A stretch of 5,611 bases of DNA, taken from Actinomycetota bacterium. GTDB lineage: Bacteria; Actinomycetota; Thermoleophilia; Gaiellales; Gaiellaceae. How positions within the stretch are numbered: position 1 is the first letter of the stretch; every line of letters starts with the position of its first letter. The translations under genes and the position numbers were made by a program. Shown piece by piece: positions 1 through 4,839 of the stretch. The stretch lies in assembly GCA_013694685.1 (NCBI GenBank), contig JACDBY010000008.1, positions 1 through 5,611 on the forward strand, in the 5' to 3' direction. The notes beneath the pieces are model-generated. The model searched no databases, had not been told where the DNA came from, and worked only from the letters and a program-made list of their open reading frames with translations.

Positions 1-1
1 T

Positions 2-775
2 CGCGCCCCGCGCAGGCTCGACCGCCCGGCGCTCGCCGGCGTCCTCGTGCGCGAGGTCGTCAACTTCTCCTCGTACTGGCGCTCGACGACCTTCTCCTCG
101 ACGGTCGAGCCGACCTTCTACCTGCTCGCCTTCGGGTTCGGCTTCGGCGCGCTCGTCAGCAAGGTCGGAGGCTACGACTACGTGGACTTCGTCGGCACCG
201 GGACGGTCGCGACCGCCGTGCTCTTCTCGAGCGCGTTCCCGGCGATGTTCGGGACGTTCGTCAAATACCAGTTCCAGCGCACGTACGACGCAATCCTCGC
301 CGCGCCCGTGGACACCGAGGAGCTCGTCACGGCCGAGGCGCTCTGGATCGCTACCCGCGCTGGGGTGTACGGCTGTGTGCCGATGGTCGTCGCGATGGTC
401 TTCGGGCTCGATCCGTCGTGGGGGATGCTCGTCGTCCCGCTCGTCGCCTGGATCGCCGGCTTCGGCTGGGCGTGCTTCGGGATTGCCGTTGCGGGCTTCT
501 CGAAGTCGTTCGAGAACTTCAATTACGTCGTCAGCGCCGTCCTGACGCCGCTCTTCCTGCTCGCGGGCTCCTTCTTCCCGCTCGACGAGTTCCCGCGCTG
601 GGCGCGGATCCTCGCCGCGGTCAACCCCCTCCATCACTGCGTGATGCTCGTGCGCCACGCGGTCTTTGGCTTCGAGGGGTGGGAGGATCTCGCTCGGGTC
701 GGCTACCTCGCGCTCTTCGGGCTCGTCGTCTGGCGTATCGCCATCATCGGGATGACGCGGAAGCTGGTGGACTAG
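2..775 (+). CDS. ABC-2 type transporter permease (NodJ-like), 5' truncated
   Basis: Membrane subunit of an ABC-2 family exporter; such permeases pair with a separate ATPase to export lipids, polysaccharides or drugs. The frame is open to the window edge, so the true start is probably upstream. The GTG at 47 has no clear ribosome site, and the codons before it (reading RAPRRLDRPALAGVLV) look like a normal N-terminal extension. Counting from the GTG at 47, there are about six hydrophobic segments, near residues 23-37, 50-68, 105-122, 126-150, 158-178 and 216-234. A conserved cytoplasmic stretch (QRTYDAILAAPVDTEELV, near 77-94) lies after the second segment. The C-terminal part has the family pattern FNYVVSAVLTPLFLLAG, then FFPLDEFPRWA and NPLHHCVMLVR. 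The stop is TAG at 773-775. The ATPase partner is expected just upstream but is not visible, and the substrate cannot be told. Family assignment is firm. Confidence 0.88.
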   Translation, partial: RAPRRLDRPALAGVLVREVVNFSSYWRSTTFSSTVEPTFYLLAFGFGFGALVSKVGGYDYVDFVGTGTVATAVLFSSAFPAMFGTFVKYQFQRTYDAILAAPVDTEELVTAEALWIATRAGVYGCVPMVVAMVFGLDPSWGMLVVPLVAWIAGFGWACFGIAVAGFSKSFENFNYVVSAVLTPLFLLAGSFFPLDEFPRWARILAAVNPLHHCVMLVRHAVFGFEGWEDLARVGYLALFGLVVWRIAIIGMTRKLVD

Positions 776-789
776 TTCTTGTTCGCCAA

Positions 790-817
790 GCAGGATTCGG
801 CAGGAGCCGAATCCTGC
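790..817 (+). terminator. Perfect 12-bp hairpin after the permease gene
   Basis: GCAGGATTCGGC (790-801) and GCCGAATCCTGC (806-817) are exact reverse complements around an AGGA loop. The hairpin begins 14 bases after the permease stop codon, the usual place for a factor-independent terminator. No T-tract follows (GGCTTGATCC), which is common in high-GC actinobacteria, so the terminator role is inferred from position and stem quality. Confidence 0.65.
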
Positions 818-972
818 GGCTTGATCCGCGCCTTCGGCGGGGCAGATCCCTGAAGGCCGCCGCCTTCGGCGTCAGCGTCGCGGTCGCAACTGCCACTATG
901 GCGTATGTCCGACCCGCGGCTATTCCCCGCCTCCTACGGACCCGTCCCTGAAGGTGCCCGCCATCGAGGTGT
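818..972. other. Noncoding spacer with short repeats
   Basis: This is part of the 254-base gap between the convergent permease and HD-GYP genes. No reading frame here has recognisable protein content or a good start. Short words occur twice: CGCCTTCGGCG at 829-839 and 861-871 (each able to fold as a 4-bp stem with a TTC loop), TCCCTGAAGG at 847-856 and 945-954, and TGTCCGAC at 906-913 and again at 974-981 in the next hairpin. A further small stem pairs GAAGGC (852-857) with GCCTTC (862-867). This looks like decayed or repeat-rich intergenic DNA; no function can be assigned. Confidence 0.5.
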
Positions 973-994
973 GTGTCCGACTTCAGTCGAACAC
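973..994. repeat. Hairpin with GTGTCCGAC arm, possible terminator or REP-like unit
   Basis: GTGTCCGAC (973-981) and GTCGAACAC (986-994) pair with one mismatch around a TTCA loop. The element lies about 36 bases beyond the HD-GYP stop codon on the minus strand, so it could end that transcript. The arm word TGTCCGAC also occurs at 906-913, which hints at a dispersed intergenic repeat. The call rests on symmetry and position only. Confidence 0.4.
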
Positions 995-1004
995 GTGCTC
1001 TTGG

Positions 1005-1047
1005 CTCGCCTCGCCAGCGCGTCCCGGGCTCAGGAGAGCGAGGCGAG
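1005..1047 (-). terminator. 10-bp inverted repeat spanning the HD-GYP stop codon
   Basis: CTCGCCTCGC (1005-1014) and GCGAGGCGAG (1038-1047) are exact reverse complements with 23 bases between them. On the minus strand the last codons of the HD-GYP gene form one arm, the TGA (1032-1030) lies in the loop, and the other arm follows. It could help terminate or protect the 3' end of that mRNA. There is no T-tract, and CTCGC-type words are frequent in this coding style, so chance is a real alternative. Confidence 0.3.
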
Positions 1048-2085
1048 GAAGGCTTGCACGACCTGCGGGTCGAACTGCGTGCCCGCGCCCCGCTCGAGCT
1101 CTGCGCGCGCGGCGTCCGCTCCGAGCGCCGGCCGGTAGACACGGTCCGAGACCATCGCCGCGTAGGCGTCGGCGACCGCCAGGATCGACGCCTCGAGCGG
1201 GATCTCGTCGCCGGTGAGCCCGGCCGGGTAGCCACCCCCGTCCGGCTGCTCGTGATGCGCCATGATCCACGGCGCCAGGTCGGCGAGCTCGGTTTCCTCG
1301 ACGAGGCGGGCGCCGATCTCGGGATGCCCGCGCATCTCCTCGGACTGCTCGGTGTCGAGCGGCCCGGGGCGACCGACGATCGTGCTCGGGATACCTACCT
1401 TGCCCACATCGTGGAGCAGTCCGGCGAGTCGTACGCGTGTCGCCCGCTCGGACGACAGACCGAGCATGAGGGCCGTCTGCTCGGCGTAGGCGGCGACGCG
1501 CTGTGAGTGGCCGATGGAATCCGGATCCCGCATGTCGAGGAGCTCTGCGAGCGTCAGCGGACGGTCGTCTTCGAGGGGGTCGCCATCGAGCTCGGTCAGC
1601 CCCTCCTCGAGGTCGAACGAGTAGCAGACGGTGCGGTCGCCCCCCAGCTCCTCCGCGACACCGAGCGCAGCGCGCGCCGACCGCTGCAGGAGCTCCGCCG
1701 AGCCGCCGTGATCGGGAAAGTGCGCCACGCCGACGCTCAGGTCGATCGGTGGGCAGCCGTCGCGACGCAGCTCCACGCGGAGCCGCTCCGCGAGCGCGGA
1801 GCCGCCGTCCGAGTCGGCGCCGGGGACGATCAGCGCGACCCGTGTGAGACCCACTCGAGCGACGACGTCGAAGACGCGCGCCACCGTCCCGAGCGCGGCT
1901 GCGACTCGCTCGACCGCGTGGTCCCCGGCCGAGCCGGCGTCTCGCGAGAAGCGACCGAGCTCGACGAGAACGAGCGCGAACGACTCGTCTCCGCGCCGGG
2001 ATCGCTCGAGCTCGATCTCGAGCGCGCGCGCGAACCCGTGCCGGTCGGGGAGGCGTGCGAGGGAGTCGGTCATCGTCTCTCGCAT
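1030..2085 (-). CDS. HD-GYP domain protein with degenerate GGDEF domain
   Basis: Probable cyclic-di-GMP phosphodiesterase, cytosolic, with no membrane segment or signal peptide. From the ATG at 2085 it is 351 residues. Residues about 5-150 resemble a GGDEF fold (start TDSLARLPDRHGF, end DLSVGVAHFPDHGG), but the signature is GLTRV at 79-83, so cyclase activity is unlikely. Residues about 180-351 are an HD-GYP domain with its metal ligands in place: H193, the HD pair H225-D226 in LLHDVGKVGIP, H254, H277-H278, GYP at 285-287 and D306. One consensus position differs: HHEQPDGGGYP, where HHER is usual. Start choice: the frame opens at a GTG at 2196, but that would overlap the dioxygenase gene and add a low-complexity tail. 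ATG at 2085 or ATG at 2073 (preceded by GAGAG) is more likely; 2073 avoids a ribosome site buried in the 2090-2133 hairpin. It lies downstream of the dioxygenase gene on the same strand and may share its transcript. Confidence 0.88.
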   Translation of the reverse strand: MRETMTDSLARLPDRHGFARALEIELERSRRGDESFALVLVELGRFSRDAGSAGDHAVERVAAALGTVARVFDVVARVGLTRVALIVPGADSDGGSALAERLRVELRRDGCPPIDLSVGVAHFPDHGGSAELLQRSARAALGVAEELGGDRTVCYSFDLEEGLTELDGDPLEDDRPLTLAELLDMRDPDSIGHSQRVAAYAEQTALMLGLSSERATRVRLAGLLHDVGKVGIPSTIVGRPGPLDTEQSEEMRGHPEIGARLVEETELADLAPWIMAHHEQPDGGGYPAGLTGDEIPLEASILAVADAYAAMVSDRVYRPALGADAARAELERGAGTQFDPQVVQAFLASLS

Positions 2086-2088
2086 ATC

Positions 2089-2134
2089 GGCCCCGGCGAG
2101 CCGCGAGTCAAGCCCGATTCGGCTCGCCGGGGCG
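2089..2134 (-). promoter_or_regulatory. Strong intercistronic hairpin between dioxygenase and HD-GYP genes
   Basis: GCCCCGGCGAGCC (2090-2102) and GGCTCGCCGGGGC (2121-2133) are perfect complements; the pair G2103-C2120 extends the stem to 14 bp, leaving a 16-base loop. On the minus strand it starts 13 bases after the dioxygenase stop and ends 4 bases before the ATG at 2085, so it covers any ribosome site for that start. It may be a terminator for the dioxygenase, a partial terminator lowering HD-GYP expression, or a translation-control stem. No T-tract follows on the minus strand (CGATATGCG), which fits the last two readings at least as well as full termination. Confidence 0.6.
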
Positions 2135-2146
2135 ATCGACCTCCGA

Positions 2147-2827
2147 TTAGGTGACGACGCCGATCGCGATGGTTCCGACGTAGCCCTTGAGCCCACCCGT
2201 CCGCCGCTTCAGCTTGAGCTCGGCCTTCGAGCCGCCGGCCTGCCGATAGATCATGTCCTGTGCGTGCGGCGTGTCGTACGTCCCGCGCGCCGCGTACGGC
2301 TTCTGCTTGTAGACCGTCCGCGTGATCGTCTCGTTGAAGAAGATCTGGCCGGTGTGTACCTCGTTGCCACCGACCGAGACCTTCATGTGGATGTGGGGCG
2401 TACGACCGCGGTACCAGCCGGGGAAGACCGTCAGGAACTCGGCGATGCCGTTCGCGTTCGAGCGCTGGTGGCCGCGGAGGAACCGCGTCGAGGCACCGCT
2501 GACCGCCGAGTAGTCGCCGACCGCGTCGCAGTGCCAGATCTCGACATCGGTATTCTTGATGATCCTGCACGTCCGCGCGTTCAGCACGGTGAAGCGGATC
2601 ACGAGCGGCGTGCCCGGCTTGCCCTCCGTGATATTGCGGCGGGTCATGTCGTGCTCGACCCAGTACGGGCCTTCGGTTGCCTCGGGCGTGAGGAGGCAGG
2701 TAGAGGCGGCATCGGCAGCCAGGGCGTCCTCGCTGAGCAGGCTCAGCGCGCGTGCCCCGAAGGCGGCGGCGAGTCCTACGCCGCCGGCGGTCTTCAGCAC
2801 TGTCCGTCTGTCGAGCTTGGGCTCCAT
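2147..2827 (-). CDS. Tat-exported intradiol ring-cleavage dioxygenase-like protein
   Basis: Member of the intradiol dioxygenase family (protocatechuate 3,4-dioxygenase beta-like), which uses non-haem Fe(III) to cleave catechol rings between the hydroxyls. It has 226 residues. ATG at 2827 is chosen because AAAGGA lies 6 bases upstream and the signal peptide begins there; the frame continues open upstream, but those codons only shadow the reductase gene. Residues 6-12 (DRRTVLK) are a twin-arginine motif, followed by a hydrophobic stretch at 14-31 and an Ala-rich cleavage zone (ALAADA, 35-40). The catalytic part shows TEGPYW (51-56), WHCDAVGDYS (98-107) and FPGWYRGRTPHIHMKV (135-150). Predicted iron ligands are Y106, Y139, H145 and H147, all present. 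The short Y-to-HIH spacing and the signal peptide place it with the exported or cell-surface homologues, many of uncharacterised substrate, rather than the cytosolic PcaGH enzymes. No catechol pathway genes lie beside it. The family is firm; the substrate is unknown. Confidence 0.9.
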   Translation of the reverse strand: MEPKLDRRTVLKTAGGVGLAAAFGARALSLLSEDALAADAASTCLLTPEATEGPYWVEHDMTRRNITEGKPGTPLVIRFTVLNARTCRIIKNTDVEIWHCDAVGDYSAVSGASTRFLRGHQRSNANGIAEFLTVFPGWYRGRTPHIHMKVSVGGNEVHTGQIFFNETITRTVYKQKPYAARGTYDTPHAQDMIYRQAGGSKAELKLKRRTGGLKGYVGTIAIGVVT

Positions 2828-2859
2828 CTCGAGTCCTTTCCGTTGCGGCGTCTGGCAGA

Positions 2860-2865
2860 AATCTA
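2860..2865 (-). promoter_or_regulatory. Possible -10 element for the dioxygenase gene
   Basis: Read on the minus strand this is TAGATT, four of six matches to TATAAT, ending 32 bases before the ATG at 2827 in an otherwise GC-rich stretch. No clear -35 hexamer sits about 17 bases upstream; instead the tandem repeat 2875-2896 occupies that position, which would fit an activator-dependent promoter. Weak, sequence-only call. Confidence 0.3.
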
Positions 2866-2874
2866 GGGTCGGAG

Positions 2875-2896
2875 TCTGTGAGTCGTCTGTGAGTCG
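2875..2896. repeat. Exact 11-bp tandem repeat in the divergent promoter region
   Basis: TCTGTGAGTCG occurs twice with no gap (2875-2885 and 2886-2896). Two direct repeats on an 11-bp pitch put both copies on the same face of the helix, as in the half-sites of OmpR/PhoB-type response regulators. It lies 48 bases upstream of the dioxygenase ATG, just upstream of the possible -10 at 2860-2865, and 57 bases upstream of the reductase start. A regulator site is an inference; a simple slippage duplication is the alternative. Confidence 0.5.
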
Positions 2897-2941
2897 GTTG
2901 GGAGCGGGATCTGGCCTGCGGGCGGAGCGGCGTGACGGCGC

Positions 2942-2947
2942 TACTCT
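2942..2947 (+). promoter_or_regulatory. Possible -10 element giving a leaderless reductase mRNA
   Basis: TACTCT (four of six matches to TATAAT) ends 6 bases before the GTG at 2954, so transcription would begin at or next to the start codon. There is no Shine-Dalgarno sequence between them (CGGGTT). Leaderless mRNAs are common in Actinobacteria. No recognisable -35 element is present, so this is tentative. Confidence 0.3.
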
Positions 2948-2953
2948 CGGGTT

Positions 2954-3793
2954 GTGACGGCAGCCGTACCCTCGATCACGCTGAACGACGGCAACACGAT
3001 TCCCCAGCTCGGGCTTGGTGTGTTCAAGGTCGACGCCGCCGACACGGCGAATGTGGTCGCCGAGGCGCTCGAGATCGGGTACCGGCACGTCGACACCGCG
3101 CAGATGTACGGCAACGAGGCGGGTGTCGGCGAGGCGGTGCGCCGCTCGGGGATCGACCGTGCCGAGCTCTTCCTGACGACGAAGCTCAATAACGGCAACC
3201 ATCGGCCGGACGACGCGCGCCGCGCCTTCGAGCAGAGCCTCGCGACCCTCCGCCTCGACTTCGTCGATCTGTTCCTGATCCACTGGCCCCGCCCGACACA
3301 GGACGGCGACGGATACGTCGAGACCTGGAGGACGCTCGAGGAGCTCGCGCACGACGGGCGGGCGCGGTCGATTGGTGTCTCCAACTTCCAGGTCTCGCAC
3401 CTCGAGCGCCTCGCGGCCGAGACGGAGACCGTGCCCGCGGTGAACCAGATCGAGCTCCACCCGGCCTTCGGCAACGAGGAGGTGCGCGCCTACGGCGAGG
3501 CCCACGGGATCGCGACGGAGGCGTGGTCGCCGCTCGCGAAGGGCGAGGTGCTCGAGGATGCGACGATCGTCGAGCTCGCCGAGGCGCATGCGCGGACACC
3601 GGCGCAGATCGTCCTTCGCTGGCACATCGAGCGCGGCACGATCGTTTTCCCCAAGTCGTCGAGCCCCGACCGGCTCCGCGAGAACTTCGAGCTCTTCGAC
3701 TTCGAGCTCTCCGCGGACGAGGTAGAGCGGATCTGTGCGCTCGACCGAGGTGAGGCCGGTCGCATGGGTTCACACCCGGATTCGTTCGGCTAG
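2954..3793 (+). CDS. Aldo-keto reductase, AKR5 / 2,5-diketo-D-gluconate reductase type
   Basis: Cytosolic NADPH-dependent reductase of aldehydes and ketones to alcohols. The 279-residue length is normal for the family. The TIM-barrel signatures occur in order: GLGVFKV (20-26), GYRHVDTAQMYGNE (42-55), TTKLNN (75-80), LIHWP (108-112), GVSNFQ and NQIELHP in the middle, and FPKSSSPDRLREN (232-244) near the end. The catalytic tetrad is complete: D47, Y52, K77 and H110. K234, S235, R240 and N244 match the cofactor phosphate-binding site, favouring NADPH. The tail GRMGSHPD resembles bacterial DkgA-like proteins. The GTG at 2954 aligns with the family N-terminus (VPSITLNDG) and has no Shine-Dalgarno site; it may be leaderless. 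The gene is divergent from the dioxygenase and stops at TAG 3791-3793. AKR5 members have broad substrate ranges, so the physiological substrate is not claimed and no symbol is given. Confidence 0.93.
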   Translation: MTAAVPSITLNDGNTIPQLGLGVFKVDAADTANVVAEALEIGYRHVDTAQMYGNEAGVGEAVRRSGIDRAELFLTTKLNNGNHRPDDARRAFEQSLATLRLDFVDLFLIHWPRPTQDGDGYVETWRTLEELAHDGRARSIGVSNFQVSHLERLAAETETVPAVNQIELHPAFGNEEVRAYGEAHGIATEAWSPLAKGEVLEDATIVELAEAHARTPAQIVLRWHIERGTIVFPKSSSPDRLRENFELFDFELSADEVERICALDRGEAGRMGSHPDSFG

Positions 3794-3812
3794 CCACCGG
3801 CGCTGGACACGA

Positions 3813-3828
3813 GAGCGCCTTCGCGCTC
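3813..3828. terminator. 6-bp hairpin between convergent reductase and exporter genes
   Basis: GAGCGC (3813-3818) and GCGCTC (3823-3828) pair exactly around CTTC (GAAG on the other strand). It sits in the 58-base convergent gap, 19 bases after the reductase stop and 23 bases past the exporter stop, so it could serve both transcripts. The stem is short and lacks T-tracts. Confidence 0.4.
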
Positions 3829-3851
3829 GCCTCCCCGCTCCGGATCGCTCG

Positions 3852-4709
3852 TCAGCGCGTCGCGCCGACGAGCGCGCCACCTGCGACGACGAGCAGCCCG
3901 ACCACGAAGAGGCGCCGGCCGACGAGCTCGGTTCCTCCGAGGAAGATCGCCGCGAAGACGACCGTCCAGAGCACGCCGGTGCCGGCGAGCGGGGCGACGA
4001 CGGTGACGCGGGCGCGCTCGAGCGCGGCGAAGAGCGTGACCTGTGCGAGGGCGGCGACGACCCCGGAGAGCGCGAACGGCGCGACGGCCGCTCGCAGACG
4101 CGCGATCGCCCTGCGCTGAACCAGGATGTTGCCCGCGAGCACGAGCGACGCGCCGAGTAGGATGGCGGTCGACTGGGCGAGCGCGTCCGCGTCCACCTCG
4201 TCGCCGATCGCCCGCGCGACGTTGTCCCGGAGACCGAACGCGACAGCCAAGCTCACGGCGAGCGCGGCGCCGTGGGCGCGGTAGTCGAGCGGCCGCTCGC
4301 GCTCCCAGGCGAGCACGACGCCACCCCCGACCACGAGCAGCGTGCCGACGACGAGCGGCCAGCGCAGCGGCTCGTCGAAGACGGCGACAGCGACGAGCCC
4401 CGAGAAGAGCGGTGCCATCCCGAACAGGATTCCCGCGCGTGACGCACCCGCCGCTTGCACGGCACGGACGACGAGGAGCTGCGAGAAACCCGGGACGAAC
4501 GCCCCGAGGGCGACGAAGGCCCAGAGCTCATCCGGGCCGAGCTCGCGCCGGGTCGCGACGGCCGTCACCGCGACCACGCCGAACCCCACGAGCGCGATGA
4601 CCGCGGAGCCGGCATCGACGTCACCGAGGCGGCGAAGTCCCCGACGCATCGTGATGTTGAGCGCACCGAAGAAGAGGCCGGCTGCGCACGCGAAGAGGAC
4701 GCCCGTCAC
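3852..4709 (-). CDS. EamA/DMT-family membrane exporter
   Basis: Integral membrane protein of the drug/metabolite transporter superfamily, probably exporting small metabolites or amino acids; the substrate cannot be inferred. The 285 residues are typical. There are two EamA repeats of about five helices each, roughly residues 1-135 and 148-283, joined by a charged segment (AWERERPLDYRAHG). The first repeat ends FDEPLRWPLVVGTLLVVGGGVVLA and the second ends with a matching GGTELVGRRLFVVGLLVVAGG; each keeps the conserved acidic residue before its last helix. The GTG start at 4709 is supported by GAGGTGA four bases upstream, one of the best ribosome sites in the window. The gene is convergent with the reductase and divergent from the GAF-type gene, and appears to be a single-gene unit. 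Confidence 0.9.
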   Translation of the reverse strand: MTGVLFACAAGLFFGALNITMRRGLRRLGDVDAGSAVIALVGFGVVAVTAVATRRELGPDELWAFVALGAFVPGFSQLLVVRAVQAAGASRAGILFGMAPLFSGLVAVAVFDEPLRWPLVVGTLLVVGGGVVLAWERERPLDYRAHGAALAVSLAVAFGLRDNVARAIGDEVDADALAQSTAILLGASLVLAGNILVQRRAIARLRAAVAPFALSGVVAALAQVTLFAALERARVTVVAPLAGTGVLWTVVFAAIFLGGTELVGRRLFVVGLLVVAGGALVGATR

Positions 4710-4772
4710 CGCATCACCTCATCGAGAACGCAGGGTGGGTCGCGACGATTCCCCGCCTCGGCCCGGTCTGCG

Positions 4773-4782
4773 GCCACGTGGC
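4773..4782. promoter_or_regulatory. Palindrome GCCACGTGGC in the divergent promoter region
   Basis: A perfect 10-bp palindrome lies in the 130-base gap between the exporter start (4709, minus) and the GAF-type gene start (4840, plus), roughly midway. It could be an operator for a dimeric repressor acting on one or both genes. A GC-rich palindrome of this length can arise by chance, and no other copy is visible in the window. Confidence 0.3.
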
Positions 4783-4839
4783 TCTCCGCGGGGGCGGCGC
4801 GGTTCAAGGTCAGCGCCCGCCGGGGTCGATAGGGGGAGC

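Noticed and set aside
905..1138. Small plus-strand reading frame crossing the convergent gap into the HD-GYP gene
   Set aside because: No ribosome site, no recognisable protein, and it overlaps the HD-GYP gene in antisense.
2086..2196. HD-GYP start at GTG 2196
   Set aside because: It would overlap the dioxygenase 3' end by 50 bases and add 37 Ser/Arg/Ala-rich residues with no domain content; ATG starts at 2085 or 2073 fit the GGDEF-like N-terminus better.
2828..3625. Upstream extension of the minus-strand dioxygenase frame to 3625
   Set aside because: It lies antisense to the well-supported reductase gene, its protein is low-complexity shadow sequence, and the ribosome site plus Tat signal fix the start at 2827.
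3735..4160. Plus-strand frames rich in Arg, Asp and Glu over the exporter gene
   Set aside because: Their composition is what high-GC antisense of a membrane protein gives; the minus-strand EamA gene explains the region.
4801..4830. SigB-like promoter (GGTT at 4801, GGGGTCG at 4822) before the GAF-type gene
   Set aside because: The -10 part matches GGGTAT poorly and such GC-rich words are common here by chance.
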